The notes: a model not told the origin generated them from the letters alone. DNA of 64,000 nucleotides from Staphylococcus equorum (GCF_001747895.1 NZ_LNNB01000018.1:62001-126000), one strand, 5' to 3'. Shown: positions 1 to 8,509, numbered from the stretch's first letter. Program-made: numbers and translations.

Positions 1-1108
1 ATTCAGCATTTCCTTCTACAAGAATTATCTTATTGGATAAAATAAAATCAAGAACATTTGTATCTGGAGCTTTCATAAAGAAACGGGCTGTGTCATCATC
101 TAAATCTTCTAATTTAATGGCACTACCATTCGCTAGGAAAATTGCATTCTGCAAATCTAATCTAGTAGTTATCATATTACTATGAGTAGCAATAAAAACT
201 TGATTTTCTTCAGCTTCAACCATTTTTTGTATTAATTTATGCATGTTTAAGTGACTTAGATGATTTTCGGGCTCTTCTATTAGAACTATGTTACTGTCCT
301 GTTGACTTCTTGATAAGGAAAAATCAATATTAAAAAACATATGATCTCCTTTACCTAGTTGAGAAATATCTACATTTTCTTTTCTGATAGTTAAATTTTC
401 TTCTAGAAATCTCCCTCTATGTGAACTCAAACTAAGATCATAGTCCCCTTTGTTATGCAAATTTAGTTCCTTGTTAGAGAAGTTTTCTGTTTGTTTTCTA
501 TACTCATGTTGTAATCTTATCCGGCCCTCAAGACTAACTTCCTTTTTATAAATATTTTCTATGAATCTTTGATTAGCATTAGCTGAATTTATTCTAGAAG
601 AATCAATAAAAGAATATCTTAAATATCTTTTGTAACTATTATAATTTCTTCCATCAAAAGTTTTAAATTCAATTTTGTAATAGTCAAAAGGAAATGTATC
701 ACTTTCTTGCAAAGACTCATTGATTTCTTCTGAATAAGTATCATTAGGTTTTATTTTCATAACAAGGCCACTGAGTTCTTTGCCTTCTGAATTATGCTTT
801 CCCTCTAGTTCAAAATGAGTGTTTGAGTCGATGAATATCTCTATAGATAAAACTGGTAAATCATTATATTTTCTATCCTCTCTCTCACAAGCGAGAAAAT
901 CATTGATTATCTCTGTATTAAAAAGAGATTGCTTGCCTACTTTTTCTATTACTTTATCGTTACCTGATAAGACATAACTAATCCCCTCTATAATAGAAGA
1001 TTTACCAGCGCCATTTTCACCAATAAAGATATTTCTTTTTGGATTTAAATTCAGATCAAGATATTTAAATTGTTTGAAGTTTTTAATTTTCAATTTTTTT
1101 ATAAACAT
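1..1108 (-). CDS. OLD-family ATP-dependent nuclease, C-terminal part cut by window edge
   Basis: The frame is open from an ATG at 1108 to the left edge, giving 369 residues. The N-terminus is an ABC/RecF-like ATPase with Walker A GENGAGKSS at residues 30-38. Near the C-terminal end of the visible part are Walker B (IVLIEEPENHLS), the switch segment VFIATHS and, at the very edge, KIILVEGNAE, the opening strand of a TOPRIM domain. This order is that of overcoming-lysogenization-defect (OLD) nucleases, which include Gabija GajA. The remaining TOPRIM domain and any partner gene (for example a UvrD-like GajB) lie outside the window. A phage- or plasmid-defence role is inferred from the family and from its place in an island. 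It could instead be a stand-alone OLD protein. Confidence 0.85.
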   Translation of the reverse strand, partial: MFIKKLKIKNFKQFKYLDLNLNPKRNIFIGENGAGKSSIIEGISYVLSGNDKVIEKVGKQSLFNTEIINDFLACEREDRKYNDLPVLSIEIFIDSNTHFELEGKHNSEGKELSGLVMKIKPNDTYSEEINESLQESDTFPFDYYKIEFKTFDGRNYNSYKRYLRYSFIDSSRINSANANQRFIENIYKKEVSLEGRIRLQHEYRKQTENFSNKELNLHNKGDYDLSLSSHRGRFLEENLTIRKENVDISQLGKGDHMFFNIDFSLSRSQQDSNIVLIEEPENHLSHLNMHKLIQKMVEAEENQVFIATHSNMITTRLDLQNAIFLANGSAIKLEDLDDDTARFFMKAPDTNVLDFILSNKIILVEGNAE

Positions 1109-1437
1109 ATTTAAGCTCCATTCATCTTACTAAATATTTAATTCTAAATTATAAGAAATATAGTTCTTCTCATTTTCCATTATATACACAAAATTCAAAA
1201 AGTTAATTATTTAAATTTTATGTATTAATAGGGTAGACTCTAAGTAGACAAAAATTACTTGAATTAGATATAAAAATGGGTGTTTAGTCACATTAAACAT
1301 TCAATTAGAAATGTCAGAATACTTCAAATTAAGTGAAGATAATAAATAAAATACTAGCTAAAAATATAAAAGTTTTATACAATAGAATTATTAGTAATTA
1401 GGGAACTTATTACACATTTTAAAAAGGGGAGATTATT
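1109..1437. other. Divergent intergenic region
   Basis: About 330 very AT-rich bases separate the leftward OLD nuclease from the rightward coiled-coil protein gene. Both genes must be transcribed from here. No clear operator, RNA or conserved small ORF was recognised. Confidence 0.5.
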
Positions 1438-1902
1438 ATGGGAAACTTTTTAAAAAAAGATTTATTTCAGACATTAAAATTCAAAGAGCGTATGAGATTC
1501 CAAAAATTAAGCAAACAGAAACAGAAAGAATTAAAAGAACTATTTAAAGAAGATGAAGAAAAAGGGCTACAAGAAACTTACAAATTGATTGGAAGTAATG
1601 AATCTATAAAAAGTGGAGAAGTTAATTATAGTAATCTACTTGGAACTACAGAGGTTTCTGAGATAACACAGCACGCAATAGATGCTCAAAAAATACAAAG
1701 CGGTTTAAATACTTTTGCTTCGACAATGGGTATGTTCACGATGAATATGGCTCAACAATCTAATATGTTGGCTCAAGAATTACAACGCAAGACTGACTTT
1801 GTCCAAATTGCACAAAAGGATGAACTGATTAAACAGAATGACGAGATAATTTCGCAAAATGATAGAATTATTGAACTAATGGAAATGATGGCAAATAAAT
1901 AG
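1438..1902 (+). CDS. Hypothetical 154-aa protein with C-terminal coiled coil
   Basis: The ORF follows a good ribosome-binding site (AAAGGGGAG, 1422-1430). The N-terminus (about residues 1-60) is rich in Lys and Glu and probably helical. A Met/Gln-rich central stretch (about 92-115) follows, and the last 30 residues contain a heptad-like run (ELIKQNDEIISQNDRIIEL) that predicts a coiled coil. There is no signal peptide, membrane span or known catalytic motif. The lipoprotein gene starts 22 bases downstream with its own ribosome-binding site, so the two are probably co-transcribed. I do not recognise the family, and no function is assigned. Confidence 0.6.
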   Translation: MGNFLKKDLFQTLKFKERMRFQKLSKQKQKELKELFKEDEEKGLQETYKLIGSNESIKSGEVNYSNLLGTTEVSEITQHAIDAQKIQSGLNTFASTMGMFTMNMAQQSNMLAQELQRKTDFVQIAQKDELIKQNDEIISQNDRIIELMEMMANK

Positions 1903-1924
1903 ACTTATAAGGGGATAAGCAATC

Positions 1925-2566
1925 ATGAAAAAACTATTATTAGCATCATCAATCACTGGATTATTATTACTTACAGCATGTAGCAATGAAGAAGAGAAGA
2001 CAAAGGAATCAACTAAGGACAAGACAGAGCAGGATGATAAGCAAGAAGATAAAGCTAAATCATCTGATAAAGAAGCTACAGAAGAGCCTACTGAACAAGA
2101 GACGCAACCTTCCGTAGAGGAGCAATCCGTACAGGATGAACAATCTAATCAAGTTACACAAGAACCTTCACAGCAAGATCCTGTAGAGGAACAAACGGAA
2201 ACAGGAGCAGTTCCCGATGAGGGTATGAATACTGAAAACATGCCTAACGGTGATGCAATGTTTGACATGCCTGGTTCAGCTGATGGCTATTATTCAAACG
2301 ACCAACTAGACCCTGAAACAGGCTTACCAAAAGATGATGCTGTACCACATAAAAATGGTGAAGGTCCAACTGATGAAGAAATTGCGAAAGGTGAGAAAGA
2401 AGCACTAAGAGAAAAATATGATGGTGGATTATCTTCGGGTGAAATCCAAACTAAACACGCTATTGAAGAAGGGTATTACGATGGGCCAAATCAAGATGAG
2501 GTATTGGAAGAAATTGAACAATCAGAGCAGGAAATTGCTGATGGTAAATATGATGAATATAAGTAA
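1925..2566 (+). CDS. Predicted lipoprotein, acidic low-complexity N-terminal region
   Basis: The product has a typical lipoprotein signal: MKK, a hydrophobic core and the lipobox LTAC with the lipidated cysteine at residue 19. Residues about 20-90 are a disordered Glu/Lys/Gln/Ser-rich stretch, likely a spacer crossing the cell wall. The C-terminal half is acidic, with recurring GYY and DEE motifs but no enzyme signature. It should be anchored on the outer face of the membrane. It follows the coiled-coil protein by 22 bases (ribosome-binding site AAGGGG) and ends just before a terminator arm into which an IS has inserted. Island-borne staphylococcal lipoproteins of this kind are mostly uncharacterised. 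Confidence 0.75.
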   Translation: MKKLLLASSITGLLLLTACSNEEEKTKESTKDKTEQDDKQEDKAKSSDKEATEEPTEQETQPSVEEQSVQDEQSNQVTQEPSQQDPVEEQTETGAVPDEGMNTENMPNGDAMFDMPGSADGYYSNDQLDPETGLPKDDAVPHKNGEGPTDEEIAKGEKEALREKYDGGLSSGEIQTKHAIEEGYYDGPNQDEVLEEIEQSEQEIADGKYDEYK

Positions 2567-2634
2567 ATAATTATTAAAAAGACCTCAATTAATGTACTGA
2601 ACCCCAAAAGTTGTACTTTGGTTTAGTATAATAA

Positions 2635-2679
2635 TTCAAAGGTTTGTTTCCTAAAATTTTTAGGAGACAAGCCTTTGAA
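2635..2679 (-). terminator. Hairpin at the 3' end of the IS transposase genes
   Basis: The arms TTCAAAGG (2635-2642) and CCTTTGAA (2672-2679) extend inward with further pairing (GTTTGTTTCC with GGAGACAAGC) around an A/T loop. It sits between the orfB remnant and the left IS end and probably terminates transposase transcription. Confidence 0.6.
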
Positions 2680-2711
2680 TTTTGATTTAATTCTTTCATC
2701 ATTCTAAAAAA

Positions 2712-3467
2712 TCATATAGTTTTGAATAGCTTGCTCCAGTTGATAAAAATGATCAAATCTTTCTCCATAACTGAATTATCGAGACAATTTCCTTTTCTTG
2801 ACATACTTTGGAATACTTTATTTTCTTTTAAAATATTTATGTATTTCGCATTTTGATAATGCCAACCTTGGTCTGAATGTATAGTTAATCGATAATTAAC
2901 ATTTGGACACATATTTAAAAGTTCTTTTAGTGGATTGATAGCTATATCTAGTGTAGGGAGACTTGAAATACTATAGCTCATAATTTCTGAACTATATAAA
3001 TCCATATATGCAGATAAATATAATTTCGATCCATTATTCAACTTAAACTCTGTAATATCAGTCACTACTTTTTGATAAGGGCCAATCGTATTAAAACGTC
3101 GTTTTAATAAATGTTTCGCTATTTTGCCTACATTTCCTTTATAAGATTTATACTTACGTCTTCTATGTGTAAATTTTGTACAAGTAAGTTTTAATTCTTT
3201 CATTAACTTTCTTAACTTCTTATGATTCACTTTAAATCCCTTACTTGATAAGGATTGAGTAACTCTTCTATAGCCATAGATATATCCACATTCTTCGCAT
3301 ATCGCCTTAATTGTTTCGATTAATTCCTCATCTTTATTTGGTTGTTTAAAACGTTCTAGCCAATAGTAATAAACAGATTTAGCTACTTTTGAAACTTTAA
3401 ATAATAGACTGAGCCCAAAATTAAATGTTTCATGTAATGCTTTTATGATTTTTACTTTTCGAATGTT
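2712..3467 (-). pseudogene. IS3-family orfB transposase (DDE domain), degraded 3' end
   Basis: The frame is open from about 3467, where programmed -1 frameshifting from orfA would enter. It encodes the HTH_21-like segment (YGYRRVTQSL) and the integrase core with first Asp in VVTDITEF, second in HSDQGWHY and Glu in NSVME. Directly after that Glu the frame reads out of phase, because a deletion removed about 15 codons. Another frame then resumes the family sequence (QLEQAIQ). The C-terminus is therefore lost and the enzyme should be inactive. An internal GTG at 3230 gives a shorter apparent ORF but is not a real start. Confidence 0.85.
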
Positions 3468-3990
3468 TTGTTTCGTAATTTTGAGTCAAGGCTTGTAACT
3501 TTTTTTGATAAGCTATACCTGCTTTCAACATCTCATTTTCATTTCTTAGTCTTTCTAATTCCTCGCGTTCACTTTCTTTTAATTCGGTTGATTTAGGCTT
3601 TACTTTCGAATGTTTTTTATCCATTTTACTTGGACGTCCTTTCCGATTGTTGACTAGTCCGAGGATACCATTCTCTTCAAATTTACGTTACCAAGCACAT
3701 ATCATGGCGGTATTACTTATTTTAAAATGGCTTGCTGTTTCTCGATAAGACAACATGTTTTCTTGTCTAAATCTTAAAACAGATAGCTTAAATTCTCTAG
3801 TATAAACTTTATTTTTCAATCGTTTGCTTAACCCTTCGGGTCCAAATTCTTTATATTGTGTAACCCATCTTTCGATTAAACTTTTATTCGATATTTCATA
3901 TTTCTTTGTTAATGCTCTATAACCTAATGAACTATTCAAATATTCTTGAACTACCTTTAATTTAAATTCATATTTATAATGTTTACCCAT
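3430..3990 (-). pseudogene. IS3-family orfA (helix-turn-helix protein) with an in-frame stop
   Basis: The real start is ATG 3990 (MGKHYKYEFKLKVVQEYL). The product has two helix-turn-helix domains followed by a leucine-zipper region (ELERLRNENEMLKAGIAY). One TAA at 3690-3688 interrupts the same frame between ICAW and RKFEENG. CAA to TAA is the simplest explanation, because the downstream sequence stays in frame to 3430. The upstream codons from 4038 lie inside the IS end and are not part of the protein. Confidence 0.85.
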
Positions 3991-4115
3991 AAAATGCACC
4001 CCAAAAGTTAGATTTTCAGTCCAATTTTGGGGATGCACATCATTAATTGGGGTCTTTTTTATAGTCCTTTATATTTTGGAGAGAGTTTTACATAATTGCT
4101 TATCATAAGATACAC

Positions 4116-4143
4116 AAAAAGACTTCTTATTAGTAAGAAGTCC
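4116..4143 (-). terminator. Rho-independent terminator for the EVE-HNH transcription unit
   Basis: The stem GACTTCTTA/TAAGAAGTC (4121-4142) is followed on the minus strand by a run of T. It lies downstream of the degenerate gene after the nuclease. Confidence 0.65.
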
Positions 4144-4253
4144 CTTAATGATTTCAAAATCAAAATATGTCTTAATAACGATTGTTTTAAAATCTGAATT
4201 AAAGTGTTCAAAATACAATGACTTTAGATGTTTTTATACATTTATTTTTCATA

Positions 4254-4653
4254 TTATCTATAAAAGTTTGTATTGCTCAATTTATTAACAATATCTGTTA
4301 ATAATTTTTTACTATACTCTTTTGATAAACAAGCTTTCTCTTTACAGCATTTCTGCCATTCTAATCTAGAATCAACTTCATTTATATACCATTCTTCATT
4401 ATAGGTGCGATGAAGATAAGGTAGCCTGCTAGTCCGTGAATACCCTTAGATTTTTTCGCAATTAGAGCATATAATATTAAATGTTCAAATAAATCACAGC
4501 AAACTAGATTTGATTTCTCGATTTAAGAATTTATTGTACGATTCTTCTTTATAATAGTTTTCTGTAACTTCATCATACTTTTAAGTAATAGCGCGATAAC
4601 CTTTGAATAAAGTATTTTATGTCAGCTTCTATAGTATTTATATTTTTCTTCAT
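4254..4653 (-). pseudogene. Degenerate gene downstream of the EVE-HNH nuclease
   Basis: An ATG at 4653, 18 bases after the nuclease stop codon, opens MKKNINTIEADIKYFIQ, but the frame stops after about 26 codons. Coherent coding continues in other frames: KYDEVTENYYKEESYNKF, then CCDLFEHLILYALIAKKSKG, then YNEEWYINEVDSRLEW, and it ends NKLSNTNFYR near 4254. At least two frameshifts are needed to join these. The original product would have been about 130 aa. The family is not recognised. The tight spacing suggests it was once co-transcribed with the nuclease. Confidence 0.55.
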
Positions 4654-4670
4654 GATAAATGATAATATTA

Positions 4671-5441
4671 TTAATTCTCCCTGTTGACTATTCTACTTAA
4701 TTCCTCAATTGATAAAGGCTGTTTAGAATTTCTATGAATCATTTTATGGCAGTTTGAACATAGAGGAATTAAATCATCTTCAGGATTCACGGTAACTTCT
4801 TTTTTTATAGAAAACATAGGTTTTATATGATGTATTTCAATAAACCCTTCTCCCAAGTCCCCATATCTGGATTTAAAATTGAAACCACAAACTTTACAAG
4901 TGGTACCATGTATTTCTATGGCTTTTTTTCTTAATGCTTGGTTTCTTTCATATTTCATTCCATATTGAATATAAGGTTTCCCTTCAATATATTCAGTGTT
5001 CTCTAATTCTGTCGTTGATTTAGAATTTTTATTATTTGAAATCTCTTTTACATATTTTTTAAAGTCGCCTTTTAAAGGAAATGGTCCTTGTACATTCCCG
5101 TTCAATCCATTTTCTTGTAAAGAAGTAAAATCTAGTTTTTCATCATTAAGTTCATTTAATAACTCTAACTCCATATAATTACCGTAATTTATATAGTTTT
5201 CGCCTTTAATCACAAATTCACTGTCATCTATAGTTGTATTAGATTTATTCACTTCGTTTATTAAGCACTGGTATTTTATGCTTTTCACAGGAGAAGAAAT
5301 GTAGATGTATACAATATCTCCTTTTTTAGCTTTAGTTAATTGTTTACTTTGCTTCCAATCTATCACATTAAATTGATTGAAGGCACCTATAACATCATAG
5401 AACTGAATGTTACAAGGTATTATCCATTGTGTATTTGTCAT
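4671..5441 (-). CDS. EVE-HNH endonuclease, likely modification-dependent restriction enzyme
   Basis: The 256-aa protein starts at ATG 5441 with ribosome-binding site AAGGAAAT. Residues about 4-135 resemble an EVE/PUA-like domain (WIIPCNIQFYDV and KKGDIVYIYISSPVKSIKYQ), a fold that binds modified bases. Residues about 180-240 form an HNH nuclease with zinc ligands C182/C185 and C228/C231 and the catalytic pair H204-H205 in EIHHIKP. EVE-HNH fusions are known or predicted as type IV-like enzymes that cut DNA carrying modified cytosine. Cytoplasmic defence against modified phage or foreign DNA is the likely role. It sits in the putative SCC island with another defence-type gene. Confidence 0.85.
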   Translation of the reverse strand: MTNTQWIIPCNIQFYDVIGAFNQFNVIDWKQSKQLTKAKKGDIVYIYISSPVKSIKYQCLINEVNKSNTTIDDSEFVIKGENYINYGNYMELELLNELNDEKLDFTSLQENGLNGNVQGPFPLKGDFKKYVKEISNNKNSKSTTELENTEYIEGKPYIQYGMKYERNQALRKKAIEIHGTTCKVCGFNFKSRYGDLGEGFIEIHHIKPMFSIKKEVTVNPEDDLIPLCSNCHKMIHRNSKQPLSIEELSRIVNREN

Positions 5442-5612
5442 TTTGCATATTTCCTTCCATTTAAGAAATAATATTAATCAAATTAACTCATCCTGTAGTT
5501 TACATAATAGGTCTTTATCAGAACCTACACGAACATTTTCTGTAAAAAACCTTTCTTATCACATGAAAATTTTGTACTTCTTTATTAATATTCATACTTT
5601 ATATTAGTATTA

Positions 5613-6422
5613 CTACTTCCAATCTTCATACTCACTTCTTATCAATTCTTCATTTTTATCGATAACTGTTTTCATACAAAACATGTTTTTAATCATTGAT
5701 ATAATAGCCATTATAATCACAATACAAAGTAGCCAAGGGTCTTTAAATTCAAATATTTTTGCGATAATGACACCTACTATACCAATTAGAAATATTGATA
5801 TCCAGCTTAAAATGTCCATAACAAAAAGCGAAAATTTTTCGTTAAATATTTTGATGCTTTTCAGTCGATAATTTACATTAGAAACAAAATTATTATTTTC
5901 TATATACTCTTCAGATATCGGTAATGCAACTTCTCTATGTATTTTTTTGTAAAATTTACTAATTTCTCTTTCTTCAAAAATATCACTTAAAGCTTGATAT
6001 TTTACAATCCTATGTGAATCTATAATTTTTTGTTTAATAAGTAATCCTGAAAAACTTGAAGTTTTTATTAATGTAAATGTAATTCTTAATTTTGATTGAT
6101 AGATCATTTCCAAGACAATCGTAATTAATATTAAAAATATTGAAATAGATAAAAGGGTTCCTCCATACAAACTATGATTAAAATTATCCCAACCACCTTT
6201 ATAGAATATTAAGCCTAATAATGAAATTATAAATATTGAATAGGTAATAATATTCAATAAAAATAAACCGAACAATGAAAAAATTCCATCAATTTTATCT
6301 GTCAATATTCTTCTTTCAGAATATGAATAAATAAAATATATAATAGGGCTTAATAACCCCATTATACTTCCTAGATTTTGCAAATATTTAGCTATTATAT
6401 AAGCCCACTCCATCACAATCAC
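5613..6422 (-). CDS. Hypothetical membrane protein, 269 aa
   Basis: Four to five hydrophobic spans are visible: near residues 17-32, 45-72 and 88-108, and a C-terminal pair at about 203-222 and 228-245. Between them is a soluble middle section (about 110-200) rich in charged residues. There is no signal peptide or known enzymatic motif. It is the last gene before the rlmH attachment site and has very AT-rich codon use like the rest of the island. The family is not recognised. A structural relation to effector-type membrane proteins of defence islands is possible but unproven. Confidence 0.6.
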   Translation of the reverse strand: MIVMEWAYIIAKYLQNLGSIMGLLSPIIYFIYSYSERRILTDKIDGIFSLFGLFLLNIITYSIFIISLLGLIFYKGGWDNFNHSLYGGTLLSISIFLILITIVLEMIYQSKLRITFTLIKTSSFSGLLIKQKIIDSHRIVKYQALSDIFEEREISKFYKKIHREVALPISEEYIENNNFVSNVNYRLKSIKIFNEKFSLFVMDILSWISIFLIGIVGVIIAKIFEFKDPWLLCIVIIMAIISMIKNMFCMKTVIDKNEELIRSEYEDWK

Positions 6423-6520
6423 CCTAATTCTTATTTATTTAACCTATTTACATCATATCAGCTACAATTAATAATCGTCATATAGTCTAATATGCTAAAA
6501 TCTCTAAGTGAACAATAAAA

Positions 6521-6642
6521 ACATATTACTTATGATATTATTAACAAAAACATAACTGCAATTCCTATAAACCTCATACAGTATGATACGTCCAAAATCC
6601 CTTTACAAAGCTGCTGAAAAAACCGCATCATTTATGATACGC
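6521..6642 (-). repeat. SCC attachment site (att) and two inward att-like copies
   Basis: The 3' end of rlmH and its flank read on the minus strand as GCGTATCATAAATGATGCGG (6642-6623), the canonical SCC att core. Two weaker copies lie at 6591-6572 and 6540-6521. All share the plus-strand core TATGATA (at 6633, 6582 and 6531), spaced exactly 51 bases. From memory, the same layout occurs at the orfX-proximal end of S. aureus SCCmec. This marks the boundary between island (left) and core chromosome (right). Confidence 0.75.
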
Positions 6643-7107
6643 TTCTCCCCTCATGATCTTAAAAGCACGGTAGACTTGCTCGATTAAGATGACGCGCATC
6701 ATTTGATGTGGAAAAGTCATTTTACTGAATGACAGGGCATAGTTGCTGCGGTCTAGAACCTCTTTGTGTAGACCATTTGATCCGCCAATAATAAATGTAA
6801 AGTCGCTTTGACCACGTGTCATGCGGCTTTCTATTTCTTTTGCTAATCCTTCTGACGTCAGCATGTTTCCTTTAATCTCTAAAGTAATCACTGTGGATTG
6901 TGGTTTTACTTTTGCTAGCAGGCGCTGGCCTTCTTTCTCTTTAACTTGCTCTATCTCTTTGTCACTCATATTTTCGGGTGCTTTTTCATCAGGCACTTCA
7001 ATGATTTCTATTTTAGAATAAGCTCCTAATCTTTTTTCATATTCTGCTATAGCTTGTTTCCAGTATTTCTCTTTTAGTTTACCTACTGTGAGTATCGTAA
7101 TCTTCAT
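6628..7107 (-). CDS. rlmH: 23S rRNA (pseudouridine1915-N3)-methyltransferase RlmH
   Basis: This is the staphylococcal orfX gene, 159 aa, the standard length. The product is a SPOUT methyltransferase that methylates pseudouridine 1915 in helix 69 of 23S rRNA on assembled ribosomes. The start is ATG 7107 ([16 protein letters not shown]), which follows a strong GGAGGATAA site; the longer in-frame upstream reading has no such site. The SAM-binding knot motif [10 protein letters not shown] and the C-terminal [15 protein letters not shown] are intact. Its last codons form the SCC att site, so insertions rebuild the gene end. DnaA-box-like sequences fill its upstream region. Confidence 0.97.
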   Translation of the reverse strand: MKITILTVGKLKEKYWKQAIAEYEKRLGAYSKIEIIEVPDEKAPENMSDKEIEQVKEKEGQRLLAKVKPQSTVITLEIKGNMLTSEGLAKEIESRMTRGQSDFTFIIGGSNGLHKEVLDRSNYALSFSKMTFPHQMMRVILIEQVYRAFKIMRGEAYHK

Positions 7108-7150
7108 AGTTATCCTCCAAAAATTGTGTAGTAGTTGACAGTTGTTAGAC

Positions 7151-7380
7151 TTATCCACAAGTTATACACTTATTCACACTATTCCCTCTTATTATAACAG
7201 GAATGCATACTATTTTTTAATAATGTTTACGGTTTCTACACAAAAATGAGTGAATAACCTGTTTATTTGTGGATAACTCTGTGTACAATGTGGGTACTTC
7301 CCTGTGAATTGTGCACATCTCTGGATAACTATGTATAATTCCGTGGATAAGTTCGAGGTTGTCTTACATACTTATTCACA
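7151..7380. promoter_or_regulatory. Cluster of DnaA-box-like sequences upstream of rlmH
   Basis: Perfect TTATCCACA occurs at 7151-7159 and, inverted, at 7269-7277. One-mismatch forms lie at 7319-7327, 7342-7350 and 7372-7380, with weaker ones at about 7171 and 7249. The roughly 600-base stretch between rlmH and walJ has no convincing gene. The cluster could titrate DnaA or make rlmH transcription DnaA-dependent. Confidence 0.55.
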
Positions 7381-7590
7381 GGATTTACATTATCTTCATA
7401 CTATCTTTGCTGAATCCTTACTACATAACCATTCCACCAATTGTTATAATTATCCGTCAATTGCATATGGTTATTTTCAGTTAAGACATAGGGTTGTATG
7501 CCCATATATTCCTTCTTTTATTGAGTAAATTTTCCTATAAAAATACTCTCATTAAATTTATTTTATCTCATATGTACGTTAGAAAAATGT

Positions 7591-7622
7591 AAAAAAACCG
7601 ATACCTCCTATTGAGATATCGG
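7591..7622 (-). terminator. Terminator after walJ
   Basis: The stem CCGATATCTCAA/GAGGTATCGG, read on the minus strand, is followed by TTTTTTT (7591-7597). It closes the walRKHIJ operon. Confidence 0.75.
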
Positions 7623-7708
7623 CTAATTCGCTTTAATGTTGATCATGGATTACAGTAGCTTCCACTACTGCATTAAGATAATCTAAATTTCAAAGAAGTT
7701 AAGATTAT

Positions 7709-8509
7709 CTATAATGTATATATTGGTGTTGCTTTGGCTTTATCGGTATCGCATAGCAATACTTCTTTTTCTGTGTCGATGTCGTGTTCATTGAGCACTT
7801 GTCCAACGCTCATGCGTGCCAAGTCTTTCATGTTGTTGTCTTGTGATAAGTGAGACAGGTAAATGCGTTTTGTACTACCTGTGATGACGTCTGTCATTGC
7901 TAAGCCTGCATCTTCATTTGAAACATGTCCCATATCACTCAGTATACGTTGCTTCGTCTTCCATGGATAACCGCACATGCGTAACATATCCACATCGTGA
8001 TTACTTTCGAAGATAAAGGCATCACTACCTTGAATCATACCTTTCATGCGGTCTGAAACATAACCTGTATCTGTTAAAATCGTGAATTTCTTATAATTAT
8101 TATGGAAAATATAGAATTGTGGATCTATCGCATCATGTGACACATTAAACGATTCGATATCAAATCCAGCAATTGATTTTGTTTCATATGGATTAAAAAT
8201 GAATTTCTGATCCATTGGAATTTTGCTGTCTTTCTTTTCAATAGCTGTCCATGTCTTTTCGTTCGCATAAATCGGCAAACCATATTTACGTGCTAACACA
8301 CCTAGACCTTTAATATGATCAGTATGTTCATGTGTAACTAAGATGCCGTTTAAATCTTTAATTTGTTTATCTATTTGTCCAAATAGCTCTTCCATTTTTT
8401 TCCCTGTCAAACCCGCGTCGACAAGAATACTACCTTTATCACTTTCCACATAAGTGGCGTTCCCTGTGCTGCCACTCGCTAATGCGCTCATACGTATCAA
8501 GCGATTCAC
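7709..8509 (-). CDS. walJ: WalJ (YycJ), metallo-beta-lactamase-fold hydrolase
   Basis: The 266-aa protein carries the metal-binding motif H60-E-H62-T-D64-H65, GSTGN near the N-terminus and further ligands in NVSHD and HLS. This is the YycJ/WalJ branch of the metallo-beta-lactamase fold, reported as a 5' exonuclease-type enzyme linked to DNA mismatch processing. It is conserved as the last gene of the walRKHIJ cluster. A 530-base gap with a dispersed repeat and two DnaA boxes separates it from walI, more than in a tight operon, so it may have its own promoter. Its real physiological substrate is not evident from sequence. Confidence 0.93.
   Translation of the reverse strand: MNRLIRMSALASGSTGNATYVESDKGSILVDAGLTGKKMEELFGQIDKQIKDLNGILVTHEHTDHIKGLGVLARKYGLPIYANEKTWTAIEKKDSKIPMDQKFIFNPYETKSIAGFDIESFNVSHDAIDPQFYIFHNNYKKFTILTDTGYVSDRMKGMIQGSDAFIFESNHDVDMLRMCGYPWKTKQRILSDMGHVSNEDAGLAMTDVITGSTKRIYLSHLSQDNNMKDLARMSVGQVLNEHDIDTEKEVLLCDTDKAKATPIYTL

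Larger units (their letters stand above)
2593..4039 (-). mobile_element. Decayed IS3-family (IS150-like) insertion sequence
   Basis: The element has terminal inverted repeats TGTACTGAACCCCAAAAGTTG (left, 2593-2613) and TGTGCATCCCCAAAA (right end, read on the minus strand from 4039). They flank the two-gene orfA/orfB arrangement of IS3 transposases. No clear target duplication is visible. A 45-base hairpin at 2635-2679 follows orfB, as in related elements. Both reading frames are damaged, so the copy is not autonomous. A fossil of a related element's 5' end lies at 54242-54310. Confidence 0.85.
2575..4059 (+). terminator. Terminator hairpin split by an insertion sequence
   Basis: The left arm AAAAAGACCTCAATTAA (2576-2592) and the right arm ATTAATTGGGGTCTTTTTT (4042-4060) are complementary with one G-T pair. 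Together they would form a rho-independent terminator downstream of the lipoprotein gene. The IS3-type element 2593-4039 lies exactly in what would be the loop. Confidence 0.65.

Noticed and set aside
4096..4112. Possible second SCC att site (GCTTATCATAAGATAC)
   Set aside because: The TATCATAA core is in the opposite orientation to the rlmH att site and is a short palindrome; it lacks the GATGCGG half.
7304..7528. 74-codon plus-strand ORF upstream of rlmH
   Set aside because: It lies inside the DnaA-box cluster, has no ribosome-binding site and an amino acid composition without protein-like character.
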